Assembly (NCBI GenBank): GCA_022825235.1
Contig: JAJDYI010000079.1
Coordinates: 1-49,585 of the forward strand
Direction of reading: 5' to 3'
Length of the DNA stretch: 49,585 nucleotides
Source: Alphaproteobacteria bacterium
GTDB lineage: Bacteria > Pseudomonadota > Alphaproteobacteria > TMED109
Made by a program: the position numbers and the translations under genes. The notes under the pieces were generated by a model. The model saw nothing but the letters and a program-made list of their open reading frames with translations, was not told the DNA's origin and did no database searches. Each line of letters starts with the position of its first letter. Position 1 is the stretch's first letter. Of this stretch, positions 1-7,862 are shown piece by piece.

Positions 1-44
1 CGCGCGCCTCCCGGAGCTCGATACAGGTGGCGAGTGTTGCCGGT

Positions 45-76
45 CACGGGCCCGGGGGCATGCCCCCGGGCCCGTG
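45..76. repeat. 32-bp perfect palindrome
   Basis: Sixteen bases (45-60) are followed directly by their exact reverse complement (61-76), with no spacer. The element is pure GC apart from an A and a T in each half. There is no T-tract on either side, so it does not look like a classical terminator. A dyad recognised by a DNA-binding or recombination protein is possible. No gene can be assigned to it. Confidence 0.8.
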
Positions 77-569
77 CGCCAGCCGGCAGACTGGGGACTT
101 TTACTTCGGCGCTATCGGGGAGTTTTCATCCGGCACTGACATGGTGTAATGCCCTGGATCGCCCCCGCGTTGATCTCCGTCATCGCATGACCTCCTTGCC
201 ATATCGCATGCAGTCTGGTCGGCATGCTACCGAAGGCCGAAAGCGGACAGGCGTCAGATCGCTCGGATTACGGCGCGATCGGCTGTCGTGCATGTCAGCC
301 CCGGGACCGATCAGCCGAGTTTTCCTGTTTCAGGTGGTCGAATGTTCGTGGCAGGCGCGGTTTGGCATGCTCGTACTTGCTTGCCATCCAACTGCATGGT
401 GATGCGCTCAGCGAACATGTAGTCAGAAATGAGTTGCACATGACGCGGAAACGAACAGGACATCAATCCTGAGACTGAGTTTCGCGTGATTACAATTAGA
501 TATGTGACACAACAGGTTAGGCAATCATTACCGACTGAGTTTAGAAACGGGCTGCGCAATGACGCCGAA
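77..569. other. No gene recognised
   Basis: Open frames here are short, overlap one another on both strands and show no domain or convincing ribosome binding site. Base composition falls from GC-rich to roughly balanced towards position 500. This suggests foreign or decaying DNA next to the frameshifted gene that follows. Confidence 0.5.
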
Positions 570-787
570 ATGAAAGTACATTCGTCCATTCCAGATCATT
601 GGATTCGATATGACCCGCTGGCGATTAGCGACGAACTGGAGGAATCAAAGGAGCTGATTTCACGGAACGCGAATTTGAAGAAGCCCTCGCGGACGACATC
701 CCTGAAGAACATTTCAGCCGCTCACAACGGCAAGCCCGAGCCGAGATGAACACGTACCGGTGGATAGAGAGAATCTCTCACGATTGA
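570..787 (+). pseudogene. Small frameshifted gene, unknown family
   Basis: From ATG 570 the frame reads MKVHSSIPDHWIRYD and continues to about codon 27 (DELEESK). The coding-like sequence then moves to another frame starting at 650 (GADFTEREFEEALADD, then a charged helix) and stops at TGA 785-787. One missing G in the GG run near 650 would join the two parts into a protein of about 72 residues rich in acidic and aromatic residues. A/T content is higher than in neighbouring genes. The size and acidic character resemble an antitoxin, but I do not recognise the family. The lesion could also be a sequencing error. Confidence 0.4.
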
Positions 788-827
788 CCGGTCAATGAGG
801 ACCTGGTCGTTGAACCGCCTTGCCTGT

Positions 828-1826
828 CTACGCGTAGAGAACCGCGCAGCGAACCTCGATGCTCCAGCGATCGGGGGCGTCCGGCGGGGTCGCAGGATCC
901 TCGAAGGCACTGTGGAAGCTGAAGGTGCAGTGCTGGTCGACACCGTCAGGGTCACCCCTCGCCCCCTCCGACCGGGCCAGCTCGCCGGCTGAATCCCATT
1001 GCTTGATGAGCAACGCCTCGTCGCGGGTCATCGCGGACCAGTAGACCCAGCGGTGGCGGGCGTCGTGCTTGGCGAAGTAGTTCTCACCGATCCGGTCGCT
1101 GTAATGGATCTCGAAGACGACGAGTTCTTCCGGGTGCACGCTCATGCCGTCGCAGAGCGCGAGCGGCCGCGTCGCCACCGGCTCGCCGGCGATGTTGCGC
1201 CACACATTGATGAGCGCGAACCGTCCGTCCGTGATCGCCTGTTCGACCGCCCCGGCGTCGAGCAGCGTCTCGCCCTCGGCCAGCACCGTGCGATAGGTGT
1301 CGTTGAGGGTGGGCGGCCGGGTCAGGTCGCGCATTCGCTGGGGCGCGCTGGTCAGGGTGTAGTCGCCGTGCACCAGGTGCGCCGGCCCCTGGACCTGCTG
1401 GCCGCCGGCGATGCGCCGCTTGCCCGACTTGCCGGTCGCGGAGCGGACGTTGTGATCGAAGGCTGCGACGGCGGCTGCTCCGGTGGCGGCGCGCACGATC
1501 TCGGCGCATTCGGGGTAGTACGACCGCGTCACCGCGTCGTGATCGAGAAAGTCCAGATCAGGGCTGGCCGTCGGCCGATCCAGGAGCTCGAAGCCGTTTT
1601 CGACGAGCGTCGGCTGTTCGGTTTGCGTCACCGTGCGGGCGTCGAGGATCGTCATCTCGCGATCCTCCAGATCGACGCCGAGGACGCCGCTGTCGCTGCC
1701 GTCCCGGTCGCGGCGGCTGAGCACCTTGCCGTTCCGGTAGAGCGAGGATTCCGCCGTCGGCTGCATGTAGCGGAAGGTTCCGAGGCGAACCCCTTCGCGG
1801 GTTCCCTCCGCGGCCAGTCTGGTCAT
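828..1826 (-). CDS. CmcJ/NvfI family oxidoreductase
   Basis: Predicted 332-residue soluble enzyme. The frame stays open further upstream, but the ATG at 1826 is preferred because AGGTGA sits five bases ahead of it. Family features visible are an LVHGDYTLTSAPQRMRDL segment (the metal-binding-like HxD region), FALINVWRNI, RPLALCDGMSV, VYWSAMTRDEALLIKQWDS and the C-terminal FHSAFEDP and RWSIEVRC blocks. CmcJ/NvfI/AsaB relatives are non-heme-iron-like hydroxylases and related proteins found mostly in secondary metabolism. The substrate here is unknown. The gene stands alone, with no biosynthetic cluster beside it. A degradative role is equally possible. Confidence 0.75.
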   Translation of the reverse strand: MTRLAAEGTREGVRLGTFRYMQPTAESSLYRNGKVLSRRDRDGSDSGVLGVDLEDREMTILDARTVTQTEQPTLVENGFELLDRPTASPDLDFLDHDAVTRSYYPECAEIVRAATGAAAVAAFDHNVRSATGKSGKRRIAGGQQVQGPAHLVHGDYTLTSAPQRMRDLTRPPTLNDTYRTVLAEGETLLDAGAVEQAITDGRFALINVWRNIAGEPVATRPLALCDGMSVHPEELVVFEIHYSDRIGENYFAKHDARHRWVYWSAMTRDEALLIKQWDSAGELARSEGARGDPDGVDQHCTFSFHSAFEDPATPPDAPDRWSIEVRCAVLYA

Positions 1827-1987
1827 GCCGGTCACCTGTTCTCGTGCGAGGTCGTTCCCTGTCCGGCCGCCATTCGACAAGACCGCCAGCGACCAGGGAC
1901 GGACGCTCCCCACCCGCATACATAGTCCGCCAGCAGCCAAATGACCATCGCTGCCGGGTACTCGCAGTACGTACTCGAAGCGTCACT

Positions 1988-2033
1988 TCGTAAATCTGGG
2001 TGTCGCCTTAGCTCGTAAAACTAGGTGTCGCTT
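1988..2033. repeat. Two imperfect 21-bp direct repeats, 25-bp period
   Basis: Copies at 1988-2008 and 2013-2033 share TCGTAAA and GGTGTCGC cores with few mismatches. They lie upstream of both the oxidoreductase (minus) and the lipoprotein (plus). They could be tandem protein-binding sites or the relic end of a transposable element. Confidence 0.55.
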
Positions 2034-2173
2034 GACACCATGCCGGGAATCCGTCAGCAGGCGAGCCGAAGAGCAGCAGATCCCGAACCGCCGGCGATTG
2101 GACCTTCGACGACTTGACGCGCTCGGCACCGCTGCTCCGCCCGGCCCATGTCTCACCGTTGTGATGGGATCAT

Positions 2174-2230
2174 GTCCTAAATGGTTGATAGACTGTCGTA
2201 ATCAGTGGAACCGCGGTTCCATATTAGGAC
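2174..2230. promoter_or_regulatory. Nested inverted repeats upstream of lipoprotein
   Basis: A perfect 16-bp dyad (TGGAACCGCGGTTCCA, 2206-2221) sits inside a wider pair of 7-bp arms, GTCCTAA at 2174-2180 and TTAGGAC at 2224-2230. It ends about 70 bases before the lipoprotein start at 2299. The symmetry suggests a repressor or activator site for that gene. No matching regulator gene is nearby. Confidence 0.5.
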
Positions 2231-2298
2231 TGTTGGGGTCACATACTGACGACTGGGCGTCCGCCCCTCATTTTGGCGCGATCGTTGGAGGCATCCTG

Positions 2299-2703
2299 AT
2301 GCGCTTTTCTCGGGTTTTTCCATCCTTGATAGTGGCCAGTACCCTTGCGTTCTTGTGCGCTTGTGCCGGAACGATGCACGGCGTCGTCAGGGGCGAAGGC
2401 ACCCCGGTTACCTTTCAGTATCAGCAAGGCCTAGATCGTGATTTCTACGAGGCGGTTGTTTACGGTGAGTATTTCAAGGGTCAGGCGGTGCATGCTGATG
2501 CTAGGACAGGCGTAGCGGTCGCGGATGGAACCTTTGTTAGAACCTCGTCAACCAGCGGCAATTTCGTCGCCGTCATGTTCGGCAACCAGGGTTCCACAAT
2601 GCGCTGTCACATGAACTATGCGGATAGTTCGGGCTTCACCACCGCTGGCGGCGTCGGCATGTGTCAGCATAGTGCCGGTCCTGTCATCGACATCATGTGG
2701 TGA
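2299..2703 (+). CDS. Small secreted lipoprotein, unknown function
   Basis: Predicted 134 residues. ATG 2299 follows a GGAG-like site and begins a lipoprotein signal peptide: MRFSR, a hydrophobic stretch, then LCAC with Cys22 as the likely lipidated residue. The mature part has short beta-like segments, two further cysteines (MRCHMNYAD and VGMCQHS) that could form a disulfide, and ends PVIDIMW. The frame is open upstream to 2032, but that part lacks coding character. A nested dyad lies just upstream. It is probably an envelope protein of the periplasm or outer membrane. I cannot assign a function. Confidence 0.7.
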   Translation: MRFSRVFPSLIVASTLAFLCACAGTMHGVVRGEGTPVTFQYQQGLDRDFYEAVVYGEYFKGQAVHADARTGVAVADGTFVRTSSTSGNFVAVMFGNQGSTMRCHMNYADSSGFTTAGGVGMCQHSAGPVIDIMW

Positions 2704-2892
2704 GGTTCAGCGGCCCACAGGCCTTTGTCCGAAGGGATTGCTGCCGCGACGGCGCCTCTGGCCCGCTGGCCCCGTCGGCCACACGCGTGACGCCGGTTGT
2801 CGTGGAGCGTGCGTTTGCGTCGTTGTCGCCAGCCTCATAGAACGTCCATCGTTTCCACCTTGGCGGAAAGTCGGACGCTCGGAGGCAGCTTC

Positions 2893-3315
2893 ATGGGGAG
2901 ATGGCCCCTCTGGTGGGGGGCGCCGGCACTGGCCTTTGCCCTGCCTTTCCTGATTGTCGCCGCGCTCGGCGCAGACACCGCGATCCTGGACGACGACGCC
3001 CACGAGTGGGCACCCTGGGTGCTGCTTGTCACCGGTGCCGTCGGGATGGGGGCCCCACTCTTCTGGAAGAAGGACGCGCCCGCAGGCGTTCTCGGGCGCC
3101 GCGCCCCGTGCTGGATCTGGGCTGCGGCCGCGCTCGCCTACGCCGTGAATCTGCTGGCGCGCGGCGCCCCGGCTCTGGCAACCGGGCCAGTGCCGGCCGG
3201 CTGGCAGACCGTGTGGATGGCCCTGATGCTGGCCGTGTGCGCCGCGATCGCGGTCTGCACCCACGACGAGGACGAGGCTGACGGAGCGGATGAGGCCGAC
3301 GACGACCGGGAATGA
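2893..3315 (+). CDS. Small inner-membrane protein
   Basis: Predicted 140 residues starting at ATG 2893 behind a strong GGAGG. It shows three or four hydrophobic segments at residues about 5-23, 32-50, 66-85 and 100-117. The C-terminal tail is very acidic (DEDEADGADEADDDRE) and probably cytoplasmic. A short WKKDAPAG loop separates helices two and three. The topology is reminiscent of small uncharacterised membrane proteins. No catalytic motif or neighbouring partner is visible, so function is unknown. Confidence 0.6.
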   Translation: MGRWPLWWGAPALAFALPFLIVAALGADTAILDDDAHEWAPWVLLVTGAVGMGAPLFWKKDAPAGVLGRRAPCWIWAAAALAYAVNLLARGAPALATGPVPAGWQTVWMALMLAVCAAIAVCTHDEDEADGADEADDDRE

Positions 3316-3577
3316 GACGGCGAGCCGCACCCCGGGGCAGAAGAGGCAGCCCGGCATCGTGGGTGGTCGGCCGGACTGCTGTGGCCGGCCGGGCCCGCGC
3401 CGGGATCGTGGTAGCGAGGCCAAGCCCCCGGTCGTTATCCAGGCTGACGAGAATGGCGCCTGGCAAGGACAGATGTGCCGTTTTCCGGGCCTTCTGGGCG
3501 GATGATCAAGGCCGCACAGTCCCTGCACCGATTTCTGCCGGACCGGGTCATCCAGCCGAAAGGCGCCGCTCCGGCGC

Positions 3578-3883
3578 TCAAATCGTCTGGACGAGTTCCA
3601 CCACCTCGCGGGTGCGCGTCACCTGGCCGCTCCACAGCCGGTCGAATTCCCCGATCATTCCCTTGAGCGCGTCCGAGCCCATCACCCGGTTCACGTCCGG
3701 CATGTCCCGGAACTCGTAGAAGGCGATGTGCACGTTCTCTTCCAGTTCGCTCCAGCCGCGGCTGGCGCCGACAGCATCGAAGGCGTCAACCGCCTGCGGA
3801 AGGTGCTCGTTCTGGTACCAGGTGTCGAACGCGTCTTTCGCGGCCGGGTCCACCTGGGCGCGGACAATGAGGAAAGCAGCCAT
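3578..3883 (-). CDS. Dimeric alpha/beta-barrel protein, EthD-like
   Basis: Predicted 101 residues from ATG 3883. An in-frame upstream ATG at 3919 is less likely because conserved-looking sequence begins at MAAFLIVRAQVD. The pattern of an N-terminal beta strand, then FDTWYQNEHLPQAVDAF, HIAFYEFRD and a C-terminal strand fits the ferredoxin-like fold of EthD and small monooxygenase-type proteins. These usually act as homodimers in catabolic or stress pathways. The substrate is unknown. It is separated from the RES gene by about 95 bases. Confidence 0.6.
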   Translation of the reverse strand: MAAFLIVRAQVDPAAKDAFDTWYQNEHLPQAVDAFDAVGASRGWSELEENVHIAFYEFRDMPDVNRVMGSDALKGMIGEFDRLWSGQVTRTREVVELVQTI

Positions 3884-3977
3884 TGTCGGGTCCCTGTTGA
3901 ACGGAGTCGCGGGCAGCATTCGGCCCGTCTGGACCGGATGCTAACCGGATGTGTACCAGGAGTACCTTACGGCGAAA

Positions 3978-4673
3978 TCAAGACTGGTTGTCATCGCCGA
4001 TTTCGCGTTTCTCGTAGACGGTCTCAACCTTCTGGCCGTTCCATACGTAGCAGAGGTGCCGCTCCTGGCGGGCATTCGAGAGAAGGGGCGGTCGGAACAC
4101 CGCCACACATTCGCCGCTCGTCCGGCGAATGCTGTCATAGGCAATCCCGTTCGAGCCGTGCGCGCGCAGCGTTCTCGCCAGATGCTGGCCAGCGGCGTAG
4201 TTGTCGTTGTGGTAGACGAGCGGCTGGGCCGCCTTCTGGCCGCGCAGGTCATGCAGATTCCCGTTGAGGTCGACCAGGTAGACCCGCATGTCCAGTTCCA
4301 TGCGCGCCTGCGCCGTAGCGCTCAGGAATCGCTCGCGGTGATGTTTGGTCTCGGCAATGGCCGTGTTGAGATCGTTCGCGGCATAGAAGACACCGTAAGT
4401 GCCGTCCGAGAAGCGGCTGCCGGTCGGGTTCAGGTGGGTGAAGGCTGCCATGATGACGGTGGTCCCGGGCCCGCTGATGCGATCCTCCGGCGGAACAAGC
4501 TCGATAGCGCCAGCCTCGTGACGAAGCCTGGGATTCGTGAGCGCCTCCAGCGCAAAGACCGCCTCGAGGTCGTCTGGATTGGCCACCCGCTCGAAGAGCT
4601 GTATCGGCGGAAACCGGCTGGGGATGATTCGCCAGCACGGCTCCCATTGGATGCGTGTGACCGGCAGCGTCAC
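3978..4673 (-). CDS. RES-domain toxin (NAD+ degrading)
   Basis: Predicted 231-residue toxin of the RES family, which degrades NAD+ (phosphorylase or glycohydrolase). Visible family blocks are NPTGSRFSDGTYGVFYAA, NTAIAETKHHRERF and GSNGIAYDSIRRTSGECVAVF, which include the conserved Arg, Glu and Ser that name the family. Its ATG overlaps the stop of the upstream antitoxin gene by four bases, so the two are translationally coupled. Length and motifs look intact. This is one of only two toxin-antitoxin pairs in the window without a lesion. Confidence 0.88.
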   Translation of the reverse strand: MTLPVTRIQWEPCWRIIPSRFPPIQLFERVANPDDLEAVFALEALTNPRLRHEAGAIELVPPEDRISGPGTTVIMAAFTHLNPTGSRFSDGTYGVFYAANDLNTAIAETKHHRERFLSATAQARMELDMRVYLVDLNGNLHDLRGQKAAQPLVYHNDNYAAGQHLARTLRAHGSNGIAYDSIRRTSGECVAVFRPPLLSNARQERHLCYVWNGQKVETVYEKREIGDDNQS

Positions 4674-5074
4674 GCCCAGCCGCCCCGCTGTGCGTCAAGG
4701 TATTGCCGTACGACGAAGAGGTCTGCCACCTGGCCCGAGAGCATGCGTTCAAGGGCCGATCGACCGCCGAACCCTGCCGCCGCGTTCGGACGCTTCACCC
4801 ATTCATCGGCCGCCTGTTCGTTGGGAAGCAGAACCTGAAGCGCCTTGTAGATACCCAAAATGTAGGAAATGCGCTCCAGCGTGTCCTTCGGCAGAACAGT
4901 GTTCGGATGCTTCTTCCACTTGAAGAAGGTCGATCGAGCCGTGAGCCCAAGCAGGGTCATCTGTTCCTCGACCGAGAGGCTCCAGAGATCCGCGATCCGG
5001 AAGAACGTGCGCAACGCCGGGCCGGAGAGGCCCTTCCGGTCAATGGCTGTCGCCGGATGCGCCTGTGCAACCAT
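4670..5074 (-). CDS. MbcA/ParS/Xre-type antitoxin partner of RES
   Basis: Predicted 134 residues from ATG 5074 (an upstream in-frame start lies in the promoter region). An N-terminal helix-turn-helix-like region includes LSVEEQMTLLGLTARSTFFKW. It is followed by the DUF2384-type C-terminal part ERISYILGIYKALQVLLPNE and a GGRSALERMLSG segment. It should bind and neutralise the RES toxin encoded immediately downstream and repress the shared promoter. The AT-rich stretch at about 5095-5130 probably holds that promoter. The four-base overlap with the toxin supports an operon. Confidence 0.88.
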   Translation of the reverse strand: MVAQAHPATAIDRKGLSGPALRTFFRIADLWSLSVEEQMTLLGLTARSTFFKWKKHPNTVLPKDTLERISYILGIYKALQVLLPNEQAADEWVKRPNAAAGFGGRSALERMLSGQVADLFVVRQYLDAQRGGWA

Positions 5075-5320
5075 GGTCAAATCCACAAATGTCTTTGAGA
5101 GGACAATTAGTCTATATCTAGACCGATTGCAAGATCGGAGTGATCGAACTGAAGGAGGGCTCATTGGCCGTGCGCGGACGACGGCGCCACGAGGGTGTTG
5201 CCCGGTGTTGACGCAGCAAGGCCCTCACCCAAGGCCAGTATCCGGGAGGCAAGCGTGTGCCACCGGTCCCACGCCGTGCCGTACGCCCGGGGCGCCTCGA
5301 TTGCCCCTGCCCAGGGGCAG

Positions 5321-6244
5321 TCACACCCCGTTCAGCAGCGCTTCCACCTCGGCACGACGCGGCATGGAGAGCGCCGTTCCCGGCCGCGTGACCGAGAGGC
5401 CAGCAACCGCACATCCGAAGCGCACCGCCTGGCCCAGCTCCCGGCCTTCGGCAAGCGCCACCGCGAACGCTCCGTTGAACGCGTCCCCGGCCCCCGTGGT
5501 TTCCACCACCGGGCCAGCCTGAAACGCCGGCACGAGGTGTCCGCCGGCGGGACAGATGAAGAGCGCCCCCTCGGCGCCCAGCGTGATCACGGCCGCCCCC
5601 GCCCCGCGCCCCCTGAGCGCGCGCGCCGCCGCGCGGGCCTCGTCTTTGCTCCCCACCGGCAGGCCGGTCATGGCCGAAGCCTCCACCTCGTTGGGCGTCA
5701 CGTAGTCACAGAGGCTGAGCATGGGCTCCGGCACCGCTGCCGCCGGCGCCGGGTTGAGCACGGTCGTCACCCCCGCCTCCCTCGCGATCGCAAGTCCCCG
5801 CATTGCCGCCTCCACCGGCTGCTCGAGCTGGGTGACGAAGACGGCCGCTGAGCGGATCGCGTCGGCAGCCGCATCGACATCGGCCTCCGAGAGCTCGAAG
5901 GCAGCGCCCGGGCACACGACGATCGCGTTCTCCCCGCTCGCGGTGTTCACCATCACCGAAGCGGCCCCGGTCGCCGCACTTTCTGACCGGGCCACCAGCG
6001 GCTCCACGCCCGCATCGGCCCACACCGCAAAGCCCAGGTCCGCAAAGGCGTCGCGACCCACCCTCGAGATGAACCGGACGTCGGCGCCAAGCCGGGCAGC
6101 AGCGACCGACTGGTTGGATCCCTTACCGCCCGGGCTCAACGCGACACTCTCGCCGATGACGGTCTCACCCATCTGGGGCAGACGATCCGTCCGGAACGTG
6201 GCGTCGGCAACGAAGATGCCGAGAATCGCGATGTGACCAGCCAT
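5321..6244 (-). CDS. rbsK: Ribokinase (PfkB family)
   Basis: Predicted 307 residues from ATG 6244. PfkB sugar kinases phosphorylate a sugar with ATP, in ribokinase at O5 of ribose. The N-terminal signature has GETVIGESVALSPGGKGSNQ (sugar-binding GG). The C-terminal signature VVETTGAGDAFNGAFAVAL carries the catalytic Asp and anion hole. Length matches ribokinases. No ribose transporter or regulator is adjacent, so the natural substrate could be another pentose or nucleoside-derived sugar. It is transcribed away from the DUF3237 gene across a region of about 320 bases. Confidence 0.85.
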   Translation of the reverse strand: MAGHIAILGIFVADATFRTDRLPQMGETVIGESVALSPGGKGSNQSVAAARLGADVRFISRVGRDAFADLGFAVWADAGVEPLVARSESAATGAASVMVNTASGENAIVVCPGAAFELSEADVDAAADAIRSAAVFVTQLEQPVEAAMRGLAIAREAGVTTVLNPAPAAAVPEPMLSLCDYVTPNEVEASAMTGLPVGSKDEARAAARALRGRGAGAAVITLGAEGALFICPAGGHLVPAFQAGPVVETTGAGDAFNGAFAVALAEGRELGQAVRFGCAVAGLSVTRPGTALSMPRRAEVEALLNGV

Positions 6245-6563
6245 GGCGTGGTCCTCAACCTGGATCGTCGCGCACCAGCCAACCGCGGAAGACACCGGGC
6301 GCACGTGCACCTGCAACAGTCGGCTCGCGGAGGGCTGTTGCCCTGGCCCTGTCAGCTGCAGGACCTGCCGCCGAAGATACCTTGGGCAAAGTGCGTCAGG
6401 CGCGGCCGTCGGCGAAGCCTCGGCCGGTCATGCCCTGCCGGCACCGGACATCGTGGCGGCATCCGGGCCTCAGGGAGGCCGCCCCGGCAAACCGGGACCA
6501 ACCGAGGCGTGTATAACGAGCGGCGCACACGATGCGTCTCCCCCGCCCTTCCAGGAGTCCCCA
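6245..6563. other. Divergent intergenic region, no gene seen
   Basis: This spacer lies between the ribokinase (minus) and the DUF3237 gene (plus) and should contain both promoters. No clear -35/-10 pair or operator stands out. Open frames here only extend the neighbours upstream. Confidence 0.5.
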
Positions 6564-7019
6564 ATGCCACTCGAATCCGAACTGCTCGCCGTCTTTGACC
6601 TGACCGTCGACAAGCCCATCGTGCTCGACAACACGCCGTCCGGCCGGCGTCTCAACGTCAACGTCACCGGCGGCACGTTCGAGGGCCCCGACTTCCGGGG
6701 CGAGGTGCTCCAAGGCGGCGGCGACTGGCTGGTCCTCCGCGCCGACGGATCGCTCCGACTCGACGTCCGGGCGACCCTTCGCACCCACGACGGGGCGCTG
6801 GTCTACATGACCTATTTCGGCGTCCGGCACGGACCCGAGGACGTGATGCGTCGGCTCAACGCAGGGGAAACGGTCGACCCTTCCGAGTACTACTTCCGGA
6901 TCGCCCCGTTCTTCGAGACTGGCGCACCGGAATACGCCTGGCTCAATGGCCTGGTCTGCGTGGGCAAGGGCGACCGCAAGCCGACCGGCCCGACCTACGA
7001 GGTCTACCGAATCTTGTAA
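6564..7019 (+). CDS. DUF3237 (UPF0311) family protein
   Basis: Predicted 151 residues. ATG 6564 follows AGGAG with good spacing. The all-beta pattern with PSGRRLNVNVTGGTFEGP, GDWLVLRADGSLRLDVRATLRT, ALVYMTYFGVRHG and a C-terminal YAWLNGLVCVGKGDR is typical of DUF3237. This family of small barrel proteins is common in Proteobacteria and has no settled biochemical role. It appears to be a single-gene unit. Confidence 0.85.
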   Translation: MPLESELLAVFDLTVDKPIVLDNTPSGRRLNVNVTGGTFEGPDFRGEVLQGGGDWLVLRADGSLRLDVRATLRTHDGALVYMTYFGVRHGPEDVMRRLNAGETVDPSEYYFRIAPFFETGAPEYAWLNGLVCVGKGDRKPTGPTYEVYRIL

Positions 7020-7349
7020 CAGTCCTGAGCCGACCGGCTTCAGGTGGCGTCATCGCGGTGTGACAGCGCCTGTCGGCAGGTCCTCGGCACGCCGCGACCC
7101 GGTTCGGTTCTTCGCGACCGACTGACGATGTGGAATGGCGCGGTTTCCGGCCGATGGGGCCGGGCACGATTTACCTGGCCGCGTCGCCTGCCGTGGACGG
7201 CGGCGGATAGTCGCTCGCGCAGGGGAATGGAGCCGTTCCGGGGCCGGCCCTCCTCCCCCTCGCCCCGTCCAGCCGCTCGCTGCGCCGGCGTGGACTGCAG
7301 GGATCTGGGGAGATACATCCCGCTGCCATAATCCGCCGTGGAGGTTCCG
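7020..7349. other. No gene recognised
   Basis: About 330 bases between the DUF3237 gene and vapB. Open frames on both strands overlap each other and lack motifs. The only clear element is the ribosome binding site GGAGG just before vapB. Confidence 0.5.
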
Positions 7350-7598
7350 ATGGCCGCAACCGCCAAACTCTTCTGGTCGGGCCGTTGGCAGGCCGTCCGG
7401 CTGCCGAAGGAATTCCAGATGGCAGGCGCCGAAGTGCGCATCCGCCGGCAGGGCGCCGCAGTAATCCTCGAACCCATCGCATCGGACTGGGACTGGCTCG
7501 ACGACGTTGTGGGCCGGCTCTCGGAGGATTTCTTCGCCGCGGGCCGCAACCAGCCGGCGCTTCCGCCGCGGTCGCGACTCGGCAGCGCCTTCCGCTGA
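7350..7598 (+). CDS. vapB: VapB-type AbrB-fold antitoxin, orphan
   Basis: Predicted 82 residues from ATG 7350, placed by GGAGG eight bases upstream. An alternative GTG lies at 7338. The SpoVT/AbrB pattern is clear: AKLFWSGRWQAVRLPKEFQ, then GAEVRIRRQGAAVILEP, followed by an acidic and aromatic C-terminal toxin-binding tail (DWDWLDDVVGRL). It normally represses its operon and blocks the VapC PIN RNase. The stop codon overlaps the vapC start as ATGA, but vapC is destroyed. The antitoxin frame itself is undamaged. Confidence 0.88.
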   Translation: MAATAKLFWSGRWQAVRLPKEFQMAGAEVRIRRQGAAVILEPIASDWDWLDDVVGRLSEDFFAAGRNQPALPPRSRLGSAFR

Positions 7599-7750
7599 TG
7601 CGCTACCTATTCGACACCAATGCCTGCATCGCCCTGCTCAACAACGCCTCGCTGCCGCTGCAGGCGCGTCTGCACCGCCTCCTCCCGCAGATGTCGGTTT
7701 GCCCGCGCCCGTTGCATACGAACTTCAACGAACCGCCAGAACCCGATCCC
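7598..7750 (+). pseudogene. vapC: vapC toxin remnant, frameshifted and truncated
   Basis: The gene starts correctly with MRYLFDTNACIALLNN, which carries the first PIN-domain Asp, and runs to about LLPQ. The next recognisable VapC segment, DVGLPAPVAYELQRTARTRSR with its conserved acidic YEL, lies in a different frame from 7690. The remainder of the PIN domain, including the later catalytic acids, is absent. At about 7725-7750 the sequence runs into the end of an abiEii remnant on the opposite strand. Residual length is roughly 50 of the usual 130 residues, so the toxin cannot be active. Confidence 0.8.
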
Positions 7751-7862
7751 GCGCGATCTCCTGCAACACGTCCAGAAGCCGCAGCACCTTCTCCAGCGTG
7801 CCGGCCTGGTGACCGATCATGTCGGCGACACGCTGCAGGGTTTAGGCAGACGGCGGCGCCAT
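7725..7862 (-). pseudogene. abiEii/abiGii toxin remnant
   Basis: The frame begins at ATG 7862, directly after the abiEi stop. It hits TAA at codon 7, then continues in the same frame with LQRVADMIGHQAGTLEKV and LRLLDVLQEIARDRVLAVR before a stop at 7725. AbiEii nucleotidyltransferases normally have this helical start followed by a LALKGGTALN segment. Everything from there on is missing. The residue is about 45 codons of a protein usually over 250 long. The 3' end abuts the vapC remnant, consistent with one deletion removing the 3' parts of both convergent toxin genes. Confidence 0.75.

Noticed and set aside
34-472. Short open frames at the left edge
   Set aside because: Overlapping frames on both strands without motifs or ribosome binding sites. 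Typical of GC-rich non-coding DNA.
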